A DNA stretch of 64,000 nucleotides from Batillaria attramentaria (Eukaryota > Mollusca > Gastropoda > Batillariidae). Under the pieces are notes generated by a model, which saw only the letters and a list, made by a program, of their open reading frames with translations, ran no database searches and was not told the origin of the DNA. Position 1 is the first letter of the stretch. Each line of letters begins with the position of its first letter. The stretch lies in assembly GCA_018292915.2 (NCBI GenBank), contig JACVVK020000015.1:2308001-2372000 (forward strand), given 5' to 3'. Both the position numbers and the translations under genes were made by a program. Of the stretch, positions 46,033-60,044 are shown piece by piece.

Positions 46033-49000
46033 CAAGGCGGTATTCCATTCAGAAACAGGCAGAGAGGAACTGTGGAAGGAAAGAAGAAGAAGGGAAAAAT
46101 GAATAAAGGAGTCTTAAGAGACAAGGAGGAATAAAATGACGTCCATTGCACAAGGCCGTTGACCATTTAATTAATCATCAAAAATGTAAAATGCGTTTGA
46201 TTTGTTTTACTCGTAAGTAACATGAAAAGGAAAACATGCTTTGTAAATCACTCTAGAACTGCGGGAGACCGTGCAGACAGTAGTGCGTAATTAACACGAC
46301 GAGTCGGAAGAAGAATCAACACTATAACGTTCATAAAACGTTTAACAAACACTACGGCGGGCAGGTTCGATCGTCTAAGGAGAAAACCTTCGCTCCTGTT
46401 GTGCTCGCATACACGTACGCGTATAACGTTCACCAAACTTTGGCAAACAGGGGCTAGCGACAGTGTGAACGCTAGTAAGGATAGAGACTGGTCACGCCTC
46501 TCTTACTACAGACGCGGGGTGGGGGTGGAGCAACAGGGAAGCTAATACATCTAGGGAAATACTGCACTGTTTAATTTCTCTAGTGACGTGAATTTACAAT
46601 GTACATAACAAAGTATCTCTAAAGAGTTTTTTTTTTTTTTTTTCAATTTAAAGGGAAAATTAAGTGGAAATTCCCACCCTGAATTCTTCATATTTTCGTG
46701 ACTTACAAGAATGCCATTGTCAATTTCTGATGGCTGAAATCACTCAGCTTGACAGGTTTAGAGCGTTTTTTCTTTCTCGAAAGTTCCGATCGGCATTAAT
46801 GAATGAATGGGAAAAATAAGACACCGATTACCGGTATGTGCACGTATGCGAGCCAACGAGGAGGAACAAAGAAACGAGGGGTGGGCATTGGGGACGGGGG
46901 GTGAGGGGGACGGGGGTGGGGGTGAAGGACAAGAGAGGGGTTGTGGGTGATGACGGTTACCAATCTGAAGGGGGTGGTGGTGGTGTTCAAACAACAAGTA
47001 AAGTGCTGAGAAAGCGTGCAAGTGCTGTGGGGGTGCAGTGGATTGGAAATATCGGGTTGTAGTGCCACAAACGTTTCTCAAGTCATACATAAGGTGACGC
47101 AGTCAGCAGGTCTGTAACGTACATACATACATCACGACCCTGTTCCACACCGGACAGTTTTACAACGAACAGTGAGTTAACACCAGCACTAATACAAAAT
47201 GGGGGCAAGGGATATTTTTAAAAAATCCACTTCTCATACTATTTTCTAAAATCCACAATAAGAACAGAGCGAGATACAACTAACAACTTTTCATGTTCTC
47301 TTCGTAAAACAACAATGTGTTCATGACGAAATGGATGATGCAGGTAGACACAGAATCTTTCAAAATCGTGGACACCGCTCAGCTTCTTAGAAAAAAATTC
47401 AACCACAAAACACATAACACGGTCACAAAATCTCAAAAAAACACCAGTGTGAAATATTTACTGCTCACACATTTCAAGGAAAAAACGTCAATGTTTAACA
47501 CGAAACTTACAACAACTTGGCAGAAATTTGAAACGTTGTCAAACACAAGCGCTAACCATCACAATCAGCGGAAGAAACAATTAACCCGAAACAGACATTC
47601 GATCGATCGAACGAACCATAACGAACAATCAAACAGCAAACCCCATAAACAAACAAACAAACAAACAAGCGAATAGAAGGTGTGGGTAAGCGAGTTCCAA
47701 TACAAATATAATGCATGGTTGATATCATGTAGAAATATAATACATCAATTCTTTTATACGGTATGTACACAGAACGGGGAGACATTTTCGCCCAACACCG
47801 CACGTGCAGAAACGGAATGAAAGGAAATCTTGCATAGAAAACTGTAATGGCTTGTTGAAATGCACGCTGACAAACATAAGGTACAGAAGGGGCAACACAA
47901 AAACAAAGTACAGGTTAGCAAGAGACCAGTGAAGCAACAGCGTATGCGCTACTGCCACATGATCTGCAGCTGAGATTAGGAGCCCCAGAGGTGATTACTA
48001 CGTGAAAGGGGAAAGGATGGTGGATCAGAAGACTTGTATGTCATTTTAACAAAGGGGGAAGGTTTAAACTAAACAAAACAGTTGTTCCTCTATAGTTCCT
48101 AACTAAACACTGCTAGTTACTCGAACTACTGTTCCATCAAACTTCACAGGACGATTGCTAGATGTGAACTGCTACGTTTTCCTCAGCACTCCATATAAAC
48201 GTTTGCTCAAAGTTACAGCTAAGATATTTTTCCTGAGAATAAAATTCGTTTTATTCATTTAATTTCTCACCAAAACTAAGCACGACTACGTGTAACATGT
48301 CTAGATTTCCAGAACTGACAGAAGCTCAATTAGCATCACCAATCATACATTTCCAACAGATAGTTCTATAATGCGTTGCACAATAGGCAACGACAAGGTT
48401 TAGTTCAAACTCAAAGGCAAAGTAGCCCTATGCCTCTTGCTCATTCTCACCAGAAAGTAGATAAATATTGTGCAGAAAAACTAGTGGTTTCTCTGTGAAG
48501 CTAACAATAAAAGAACTGCAAGAACGCCCAAGTTCCGCTAACGAAGACAAAAAAGGCGCGTTAAAGAACTCATTCAACAGTTGTTTCAAAGTTTAATAAG
48601 TAATTTAAAAAAAGCAAGAAAACTTGTACTAGGACTGTGAATCTTACCTAATTTTGGATACACAAACACAAAATAACTATGAAAGCTGGAATGACAATAT
48701 AGGAGCAATGATATATCACAGTGGTACCCACTAAACACAGAGATCAGTGAACAATAATAAAACACCATTTACATGAATCAAAACCAAAACTTAAAAACGC
48801 CACAAAGGTGCACAAAAGGAATGTCAACAGAGTTCTGTTGAATGGTTGAATACCTGCCTCGAGGAAAAAAGTCAGAAAGTGGAATGGTACGATTATATGG
48901 TTGAAAGCAGCAAAGAGTTTGTGCAACACTTTCTAAAACATATAAATAATGTATACATGTACAATGAAAACAGCAAAATGTGATCTTTGGATTATGCAGG

Positions 49001-49273
49001 ATTAAAAATTGAAAATTCATAACCCCAAAATGGAATAATCTAGTGTACATATTCTGAACCGGCCAGCCGGATCTTACTCAAACACATGTACCATCAATTC
49101 GGTTCTTAGTTTCGTTACGATTACAACCAGAGAAAAACGAGTGTTGTCGGTACAGAAGAAGTACACGCACTGCTCAGAGAGGTCTTTCGTGAGGTCAGTA
49201 GAAGTAATGTTTAGTCATTTATCGTCCAGCATGATATCAGCATAGTTTCAGAATCAGCGAAACCCAGGCAGTA

Positions 49274-49447
49274 CAACTTCTTTTGGGCGACCACCCCTCT
49301 GGCCAGACAAGAGTGGTCTTAAAAGAGAGGTGGTCACCCAAAAGAAGCTTCAGACGGTGAAGAAGTGCAACCCAGCATCATTGTAACATTGGTCTGCACA
49401 GGCAGGTGGTCTCCCAAAGGGGTGGCCACCCAAAAGAGGTTCTACTG
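49274..49447. mobile_element. 174-bp TA-flanked MITE, copy 1
   Basis: Begins CAACTTCTTTTGGGCGACCA and ends TGGCCACCCAAAAGAGGTTCTACTG-type sequence, imperfect inverted repeats, TA at each side. Nearly identical to 60,413-60,586 over the full length. Confidence 0.85.
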
Positions 49448-52400
49448 TATTAAGACTTTCTGCGAAAGTGCTGTGCCTACAATGAGCACCTCTGAAAGTG
49501 TTAAAAAAAAGAAAGAAAAAAAAAAAGAAAAAAAGAAGCAAGCTTCGGACAAACGCTTCGTGTATCAGTAGCGTCAGTTGTCAGACTACCTCAGAGCCGT
49601 TTTCTCTTCAGTTTTACTTTGTATGTAAATTGGATGACACTAGACTGCCACGTGTAGCCTTACAGCGTACTACCCCTATTGTATGACGGATCAGTAGATG
49701 TACTGTATGTCTTAACTCATATACATCTCAGCAATGACGGTCCACTGAAGGCTATAATCTTGTACACATCCTAACGGAATAAAGTACTTTTTATGGTAAG
49801 CAGGCTGTTAAGCTTGGCAAATTTAACCTGTATTCTGTATTCTCAGTATTGTTTACTGTTGTGCTATGCCTGGCACTTGTGCTTGAAACTTAAGGTCGAA
49901 AGACGAGATGATATTAACATTATTACATGTAGAACACTTTGAATTTTTCTCTTTTTTCATGTTTAAAAAAAATTGCCAAGCAGATTACACTAGTTTAATG
50001 TACACTTAGCACTGGGCTGAACAAACTTCGTGCGAGGTGACAAAGTCGCAAGGTATTTGTAGGGCAAAGGGGTCTGAAATACACAAGCTGATAAAGCAAG
50101 TCACTGAAAGCACAACCACAGAAAAATTTTAAACTCTGACCACTGACTGAAACTGATTTTCTCTCATTATAAGGAAAGCAGTTCTTTTATTCCCCTCACC
50201 ACTTGAAAAAAAAGAAAAGAAAGGTGCTTATGCTAGTTACAGTAAAGTTAACTGTTGGAATTTAAGAAAAGTACAAAACTAAACTAGTAAAAGTAACAGC
50301 TAGATACAAGTTAAAAAGTGAAATCACAGCAACCATGTACATGATGCCACATACACGACCCATACATACATAAAATCTCCAAGAACTGAATTTGTGCGCA
50401 TACACTTTTTTTTTTCTTTCTCAAACTCAAAATATTCAGGACTGTTTCCCTCACACAGGACTCTCACATTCTGCTCCAGCATCGCGATTAGGGCGTAGTA
50501 CATGGACAGTGTCATGAGGGAAAATGTCTTGACACATGCAGCAGTAAAACAACGCGTTGGTTAAGTTAGGTTTGGTCGCACATTCAACCGGGTAAACAAT
50601 TAACATGCAACACTTACCATTTCTATCTGACCAGGCATATGAATGTACATGTACCGAGTCATGATTTCATTACTGTTATTTACAAGTAAAAAAGCAACCA
50701 AAGATAAAGAAATGGTTGTCCATTAAAAGAATCACTACTGACAGGGTGGTCTTACACACACACACACACTTAATTTTACGATCACGTATAATCCAAGCAG
50801 TCATGAAACATCCGACTGAAATTACAGGGAGCAGCAAGGGAGACCATCCACGTACCAAGGTAGCTAACTCAGAACACACACGTTCAGAAGCACCTTTGGT
50901 TTAAAAATGCCTACAATTCACAACCCCCCACCCCTGCGATAAAGAGACTAAGCAGGACTGTTGATTTCCTTGGTATGAAGACCCCTTACAAACAGTATTT
51001 CTAAGCAGGGTACTAACAATGAAAGGAGGAAAGCATGGTGACCAATTATTGAATTAAACTGGAAGTGTGTAAGCTCACCCTCACCATAGTACATGTACAC
51101 CAGAAAATGAGGGTAGGGAAGGAAGGGCAGGTGGTAGAGGTGAATAACATACAAAGAAAAGTGGGGTTACTAGGGTGGGTGGGTTACGGGCAGAATCCAC
51201 TTCAATTATAACCCAACACGCACCAACGAATTTCTCTTCATCGTACTTCAGAAACGATCACTGGGAACACAGTTACGCCAGATCACAATGGATGAAGAAT
51301 ACAGCTATGCCAGCATGATGGTGTGTGTTCATTTTCCCCGTGTTCACTGTAGGCATGGTGGTCTGGTGAAATGAAGGCATCAGCTTGTGGCATTTTGTGT
51401 TTATTTCTATGGGTGAATCTGTTCATGTCTGCAGATTGCTGAAGTCAGAGGACGTTGATCTCACCTGCTTAAAATATTCAATATGACTGAATGCACAGAG
51501 GTGCCATCAATAGTCATTATCTAAATGTTCAGCATGCCCTCCATTTCAACAAAACTTTATTTTGTAACTGTAGAATAAATTTCAAGCTTTTTCTCTGTTA
51601 GGAAACATGTATTGTTCCCTTCTTCTAGAAAATCTCAACAGTGCTAATGTGAACATTCCTCCCCCCCCCCCCCAATTTTAACAAGATTTCAAGTTGAGTA
51701 AGTAAAATGGAAAATTACACATTAACTGTACCATTCCAATACAAAGCTTGAATAAGAATTTCAAGTCAAAACAGCTTCAATGTTTAACATATTTTGAGAA
51801 CCATTTTAAAGTTCCACATCAACAAGAGAAAGATAAGATGAATTTGAACAACAAACATTAAGAATTTTAAACACCAGATCACTGAGTATCACACCAACAA
51901 GACTACCAACAAACATCACTGCCAACAGGGACTTGAACAGGGCCACTCAATCGTATCACAAGTCACTAGGAAAAGCAGACACTACGACTAGAACCCATTT
52001 GAAACTTCCGTTCTTCCATACGTCCAGAAACGACCCATAAAAAGTACAGCGCAGCAAAAACTCTGTCTCACCGATAACTTTTGACGACAAATCAAAAGCA
52101 GTCGAAAGCAAGTGACTAAAAAGGATGGGGAGAAAGTATGGGTGGCGAGGAAGAAATCTATTTTCAAGTCTTATCCCATCACCTGGACAAACGAACTTGC
52201 CTAGGTTGCCAGTGGCTCGCTTGCCATTCGGTTCGGGGCCCGTTTCTGATTTTTCAGTGTCCCCTTCTTTTTCTAGGCCTCTTTTCTTCACCTTGGTTAG
52301 AATTCATCAAATTATTGATCCAAATCCAATGAAGAAAGATTACTTGCGGATGAAGCAAGGAGGAAGTAAGAAGCTACCGGCAATCATTTCCACAATATGG

Positions 52401-52967
52401 AAACTAAGCCACCTGTACTTCCTCTCCACCCACTAATAAAATGTACGTATGTGATGGTTCATATGCAGGTCAGTAGCCTAAACCATTGCAGTAAAATAGC
52501 ACAAATGGAAAACAAACGACGTAGTCCATAGGTTGCAAATACTGAAGAAAGACACAAAACACTGTTCACACGATCTGCTGAACAGGAAACGGCGAAACAT
52601 CTTGGAACTTCAGCTCTCGTTCACACATAAGAGCACATAAGAAGGGAGACCATTCAAAGTTTACGTAATCCAATGTCAAAAATGAGCAAATTGCACACGA
52701 AACGGATAAAATCCGGATCATTCGCGTTCACCACAAGTTTCCAGCCGATATATTCCACACAAGAACATGCACACTTGAGTGAAGAGAAAGTGGTCAGCAA
52801 GAACTGTGATGTACCCATTAGCAACCACATGTACATGTAGCTTCTTTCCTGTTCCAGTGGGGACACACACTATGCCTCCATCACAGAGGACAAAACACAT
52901 TCTGTTTATGCTTCTTTTAAGTAGCAACATATGTCACCCAGTCCAAGAATATGAGTCGTAGAGGCTT

Positions 52968-53110
52968 TCAGGACACACCTGTGTTACACATACAGGACAC
53001 ACCTGCGTTACACGCACAGGACACACCTGCGTTACACAAACAAGACGCACCTGTGTTACATGCACAGGACACACCTGTGTTACATGCACAGGACACACCT
53101 GTGTTACAGC
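52968..53110. repeat. 24-bp minisatellite just past the Cav2 stop
   Basis: Six units of GACACACCTGTGTTACATGC+ACAG with small changes, starting about 150 bp downstream of the Cav2 stop on the gene's strand, hence probably in its 3'UTR. Confidence 0.9.
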
Positions 53111-53257
53111 CCCCTGCCGTAAAATTACTGAATGCTAAGTGTCAGTCCCCAACAATAACACGGCAAAGTGGAGACTTGGTTCAATATTATACGTATATAT
53201 TCGTGTGTTTAGTACCTGACTCATATTCAGGGATGGGCAACACAACACAGCTATGCC

Positions 53258-56200
53258 TTAACACCAATCGTCGTCTTCGTCTGAATCCTCTTTGAGAGGT
53301 GCGTTAATATCACTCCTCATTTCGTATCGCTCGGGTTTCCGACCTTTGGGCTTGAACCCGTTGGGCAGAGTCGCAGACGGACGCCCTCGACCTCTGCTGT
53401 CTTCTGAAGGTCCACTAACACCACTCGAGTCTGCGGGCACGTTATCGAACTGATGCGCTAAAATCCGACTACGGTCAGAGGTTCTTAAATCTGGAGATCT
53501 CCCGCTAGGTCCACGAGGAGATCCTCCCCTGTCAGGGCCCCCTCGCCCAACGTCTCTCTGACCTCTGCCCCAAGAGGGGTCGTCATGGTAACCTGACCCT
53601 CGACCTGAAGTCCTGCCGGGCAGGGTTTGTGACTTAGCGTGGGGGTTTCCTACATCCCCTTTGTTCATATTGTTTCTTTCCGTGGGACTGTAGGGTTCGG
53701 GGCGAGCCAGTCGTCCTGGAGGGGGGGCGTGATGCGGGGTGTTGTGTGGCCCCTGCCTTCCCACTCCTGCCGCCACCCCCCGGGGTTGATTATGATGTGG
53801 GTGTGGTCCGGCCCCACCCGCGCCTCTCTCCTCCTCGGCCGGAATGTTTCTGGGGAGGCGGGTGGGGGAGGCAGACAGTCGCGGAAAGTTGATGTTGCTC
53901 GGTGAGCGCGGCGCCTGTGGAACCGTGGGCGAAGGCATCACGCGCGGCATTGTCTCCTTCAGTTTCGGCTGGGACAGATTCAGCGACGCTGGCTTCGTCG
54001 CCGGAGTCGCACCCATGCCCGCTCCTCTCCCCACTGGCACCGCCACGTGCCCTGGTCCCATCCCTGGAGGTGGGGTGCTCGGCACGAACGGAACAGCCGG
54101 CAGTTTCCTTGGCGTTCTCTTGGGCGGGGACTGGGCAGGACTGGGGCTGGGGCTGCGCGAGCGATCGATGAGGTTCGTGGAACCGTAGTATTCCTGCTGT
54201 GAGGGGGACTGCGAGGTGTTGGGAGACGGAGTCCGTGATCGTGTCTCCAGCGAGGTGGAGCGGTAGAAGCCGTGGTCGTCCCTCCCTCGCCTGTGCATGA
54301 GCCCTGGGCTTGGCAGAGGAGAGCCCAGCACGGGGGACTGTGTCTGCAGCGGGGGACGGGAAGACCGATTGCGAGAGCGGCCACGTAACTGTGGAGATGA
54401 CAAGCTGTCCTCGTGCTTCACAGCTGCAACAGAATTTGGTGGTGTGTCACTGGAATTACTCTTGCTTTACAAAATACTCCACAAATTTGCCAAAATTTAA
54501 ATTTAAATTTAAAAAAAAAAATCAAAAGATCTGTGGGAAAACGGTAGAAGTACTGCCACAGGAGTTCAACCATAAATTGAAGACAAAATGCCCCTGTACG
54601 GTTGTAGTGTTACACATGAGAAAAAGTGATGATCTCCTTTTAAAATCTCTATAGCAGGAAACGAACAGAAAACAAGATCAAATTAAACATTTGGTACAGG
54701 CTAAAATCTTTTAGGATCACCACCTAAATATCACACAAATACACGAGACTGCGACATCGCTGCTTATCCCTCAGAATGACGACAGTCAACATGGAATGTT
54801 GTTCCTGGAGAAAGCTGTTAAACCCAAATTGTCTGCTTCTTAACTTTGGTTTGAATTTTTTTTAGACATGTTTTGAATCTTTTGGGCTTTCTTATCTCTA
54901 CTTTTGAGTGCTGCAACCAATAATAATAATAATAATAATAATGAGTATTGTATAGGCGCTTTACCCAATTTCACGAATCGGCTCAAAGCGCCGCCAACTG
55001 AACCCAACACGCACGCTCACGTGAATCACACGCATTCTCCCACACACTGGACATAAACGTATTACAATCACGTGGTGCGAAGGGTCAGCTCAGCTATTTA
55101 AATTTCGGAATTTAGAATTACATTTATTTTTCAGATTTGGTGGGCTGAACATTTCCAAAGCAGAGGGGGAGGAAGCCGGAGTACCCGGAGAGAACCCCCG
55201 ACGATCGGCCCGAATGAACGGTGCCACATACGAGAAGGAAAAATTCTTTGCCCCGAGTGGGACTCGAACCCCCCACCTCTCGCATTGGTGACAAGTCTCT
55301 TAACCACTAGACCACCGACCGCCCCAATACTGTTTGTCAAAGACATCACCGAAAGTATCATATGGGCACATGCTGAGTACCAGGCTCCTGTTGTTCTCCT
55401 AGAACTACAGATATCAACAAGAGCACTCAAGAGGTTAAAAGATGAGCGGAAAAGACTACCATAAGGCTTCCGCCGTTCCTGATCAGCGATGGTGTGTGCC
55501 TGATCCACGAGGTTGGTGACTGCTGCTGCAAATCCCAGGTCAAATCTTCGCGGTGACGGAGATCGGCGTGAGGGGATGGGTGAGGCCCTGGGCGAACTGT
55601 ACGGGCTGTGGGTGCCTAAAGGTGAGCGAGGTGACATGGGCGTCGGGGGTAAGGAAGGGGACCGTGCCCCACTCCTGTGGTGATTGTCCGTCATCCGCGG
55701 CAGAGACTGGTGGCCTGCATGCTCTGGGCGAAGTCCACGCGAGAAATCCTGTCTGTCGTTTGGCTGCAAATAAATCAAATTAACCAATCTTAGAGAACCT
55801 GAGCGAGCTCCCAATACAATCAAGCCTTATTCTGTTCATCGACCTATATCAAATGCGCAGTACTCGAAATGTTTATCAAAAACATGTTCAAAACTAAAAT
55901 ACCAAATCTAGTCTACAATAGTCATGATGCAGTGAACTCAGCTATCGATAATGTGAACTTAACTGATACTCAAGCGACAACTGAATAGTTACAATAGTGC
56001 AGTGCAGTATGTACTTGGTGTGCAGATATGTAACAGAAGAATGCAGACACATGCTAAAGAAAATGTGTTGACTTCAACAAAATTGCAGCATACAGCTAGG
56101 TTGTACTGTCGTGAAGTTGCTCCTAATACTGTAATAGAGTTCACTGCCAGCTATTTCGATATTCAATGAAGTGGAATTCGAATCAAGTCAGGTAAAAAAA

Positions 56201-59200
56201 AAATATTAACCAGAGCGAGACAAATAAATGATTTCAAAGAAGTTTTCATGCAAATGAGGAGGAATTCTAATTCACTACATTGTTGGTTTCTGACTAAACA
56301 TGCCAAGAAAATAGGGGGAAAAATCACTGAAGACAAAGAGACGAACATTCGAGGAGATACTCTGTTAAATGGAACCTTTAATAACCTATTCATTCCGAAA
56401 AAGGTATGGAAATTTAATATAACTGAATCTCTCGAGTTTTAGTATTGAAAAGATAAAGCTCAATAACTGATCATTCTTTATCAAACATTTAACAATGTGA
56501 GAAGGGTATCATTTTCTTGTTGGTATTCAGAGTGAGTGAGTTTATAGGGCTTAACGCCGCGCAAACCACAAAGACTTATTCAGACATTTGAAGAAAAACA
56601 AATATTATAAAAGAAGTAATTAATAAAAACAAAGGGGGAAAACTTAGAGTGCAGGAAAGTAAACACGAAAAAAAAAGATAAAAAGTGAAAATAATGCCAA
56701 GAAAGTGCAGACACCAACACTAATTTGACTCAGTTCAAGTTTACTATTTCTAAGCATAGTTTTAGGTGCTTAAATATTATACCAAGAAAAAAATAGCACA
56801 TTTAAAAAAAAAGGAACACCCTTTTCTGCACGGCAAAAAGTACCTCAGTTACCCCGGTACACTACAATCTATAAACTACAAAATTACTATTTGAATGCCC
56901 CTCTCTTTATCCCAAAATCCACTGCTAATGCATGTTATGACACACTCACCAGTTATTTCTAGAATGTAAAAAAAAAAAGACAAAAAAAAAGGAAAGAAAA
57001 GGCCTTGATGTCCACAAACTTACTGCCATGTTACTGTGGCAGTAAATTACACTGTTACCGTGGCAAAGCTGCATAAATATTCTGCAAGGACACCACTCAC
57101 AATCTCAACAAGACAACAGCAGGAAGGAGTTATCATCTCATCTTTGCCGCCACCAAACAACGCTTTTTTTTCTTTTGCCACAGTGAGTGCACATACACCA
57201 CAGACACAGCACGCTGACAAGGGTCCGCAAAACTGACACAAGAGGGCGCCGCCAATTACACAGCAGGCACACAAAACAGACTCAGAAAAAGAATTAGATC
57301 TAAAAAAAAAACAGGAGTCTTGAAAGGTCAGGCACATCAAAACGTCCAAAATCACATCATCTGGGCAGGAAAGTTCCATCTTGGTCACCTCGTTCAACTT
57401 AGAGAGTGAGGCGGTGATCTGATTGGCCGCAAGCGCAATCAGCGAATTGTCACGACTGCCTAAGCTCTGGTTGGACACACTCGGCACATCTTTCAACTCC
57501 AGACTCTATAGAAATCATACCATTCCCAGGTGAGAAGCAGGTCATCAAATTGCCCCAAAACAAACACACAGAAAAAATATCTGTCACAAGACAAAACAAA
57601 AAAAATACTGACTTCAAAAACGATTTCTGTAGGCATAGATAAACCACTTGCTCTCGGTGTCATCATTCAAAATTATATGACACTGTAGAGTATGGCAACT
57701 GAATTAATACGGGTGTGTTGTTATCAAACAATTAAACACATACACACCCACCTACATGGTTCCTACGAGTGTTAGTGATGCAGTCCTAGGGGAAAATATC
57801 ATGATTTCAATGAACAAAAAACCCAAAAACAACAACAACAGGTCCCTAGCACTGTAACTGCTCCGAGCATATGCTACATTTGTAGATGCTGAAAGACGTG
57901 TGCATAACGTAGTAAAATGAATTTGGAGGCCCAGAAATCCTGCAGAAAACTAAACAACATAAAACACACATCCCTAATCAAAGACAGCAGAGCTCACTCG
58001 ATGGCAATTTTAGATCCACAACTAGAGGCATTTACTCCCCTCAGCATGAGAAATTAGACACCAAAGGAGCTCTCTTGCAGTTTCACAACTATCTTTTGCA
58101 TCTTTACATGAATGTATTACTTTGAAATAATAAATGGTAGCAGTGGTTTGATCTTTATCACTATCTTTGTTTTTGTATATAGAAAAAGTTCAGAGTTATG
58201 CCAAAGACCATGGTCAGACTTTTAAAGGAAATGGTAGAGCTGTCGCAAACAATCCTGATCTAGCTGAAAAGAAGTACTTTGAAAAACAAAAGACAAACAA
58301 AACCCCCTAGTAATTATACAAAATTGCTGAATGTAGATTTGTGCCACTGTTGGTCCGATGTCTAATTTTGCTCAAAGGGAAGGGCGAACATCCCATGCTA
58401 TACGCAAAGGATTGCTAATGGTGTTTGGTAGAGCCTCCCCCCTCCTCCCCCACAGACCCCCTTCCCCCAACCTTATACAAAATTCAAGAAAGCTCCTGTA
58501 ATAAATAAAGACCCGAAAACAGTGTGTCAGCAGAAGCAGCAAAACGATTAATTCAAACAATACATGTGCAGCACTGAAGTCCTGTTGCGACAAACCCCCC
58601 CCCCTAAAAAAAAAAAAAAAAGAAAAAAAGAAAGAAAAAAGAAACAAAACACACACACACTCACACACACAAAATAACCCAACGGCTGCTCATAATTTCA
58701 CTTCAATAAATAAATAAATGAATGAATAAAATAACCCTGTAATGCCTGCCTGACCGGGTTTGCCAGGGCAGAGTAGTTTTTTGTGGTGGGGGGATAAAAA
58801 AACAACAACCCAGAAGCCAACTGCAGTACAAATACTACATGTACTGTACATCTACAAGCAGGCGCCAAAATGTCCCAGAAAAGTCCCGTAACCAAGGTGA
58901 GGGTTTAAATCCAACGGAGGGACCCAAGATCTACCAGTTGTCTACCTTTCGAGAATATCGGTCACCCTCCTCATGAACAAAGGTGGTGTTAACGTAACCA
59001 CCATACTTAGGACTGTAGTGTGCCTGTCAAGACAGAGACGGGTAGCATGGCAATGTTGGAAACACACATACAGTACTTCTGTTTGCAACATGTTGAGCAC
59101 ACTGTGCTATCAGCAGGACTGTGCCAAAGTGATGAAGACGTCATGTCCAATTTTACTCTTATTGTATTCTATTACCATACTGTTCATACCTCTGCCGTTA

Positions 59201-59973
59201 TAGCTCAAACCTTGATTTAGGGTTGAGTGTGCAAGTTACATGCTACACTTAGTAAAAGTGATGATAAGGAACTCCGTGTCAAATGTGAGAGGGAGGGTGT
59301 CGGCCTGAGAGCTGTTCACAAACTCATCGTACTCTAGTCCAAATTCAAATTCATGTGTACCCACCCCCCAAAGACTAACAATATAATAATAGATCTTCCT
59401 GTCCATGATGCACACCTCTCAGGTGGTTATTTCTGGCAGTGATGACGTTCTAACAGCAATCTTGGAAACACCTACAGAGTAAAAGCTGACTTCAACACCA
59501 TGAGTACGGGAGTGGCAACAGGGGGGACGGCGGGGGGGGGGGGGGGGGGGGGATGCACTTTAAATTTCACACAAAAATATTCTGCCTTCGAACAAGCTGT
59601 TGTGCTCCACAAGATACTTACAACCTGTGAGACAAACTGTGCAAAATGAAAGCTTCTGTATGGCCATTTATGTTTGAAAGCGTCCAGTAAGCGTCAAGTG
59701 ACTTTGACAATGGTCACAATCAGGGGATGGACAAGCAGGTACGATCAAGTAGTCACTGATTCAATTTGTCAGTTTAAAAAAAAAGCCAGCACAATGTCAT
59801 TATCAGCTTCGATAAGAGAAGTGGTCAAATCAATTGAACCACCCTCTCATCTGGCACACAGAAATCTACAACAACTGTCAGTGGCACAATGCCATCAAAA
59901 CAAAACCTTCTGAAGTATCAATCATTGATGACTGATCAGTTTATGAGGCAGAATATGGCTTTCAGGTTATGTC

Positions 59974-60044
<71 letters not shown>

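Larger units (their letters stand above)
46033..53257 (-). other. 7.2 kb without coding signal; possible long 3'UTR of Cav2
   Basis: No exon-like frame with splice sites was found on either strand. The stretch is AT-rich, low in SINEs compared with the rest of the window, and contains a 174-bp MITE (49,274-49,447) and short homopolymers. Frames of 60-110 codons occur (e.g. 51,956-52,291 minus) but show no recognisable domain. Neuronal channel genes often have long 3'UTRs; that is the reason for the suggestion, not proof. Confidence 0.35.

Noticed and set aside
51956..52291. 111-codon minus frame as a gene
   Set aside because: No recognisable domain, no splice context; probably chance within the possible Cav2 3'UTR.
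55131..55823. 230-codon minus frame as one exon
   Set aside because: Coding stops at the donor at 55,460; the remainder is intron and SINE family B.
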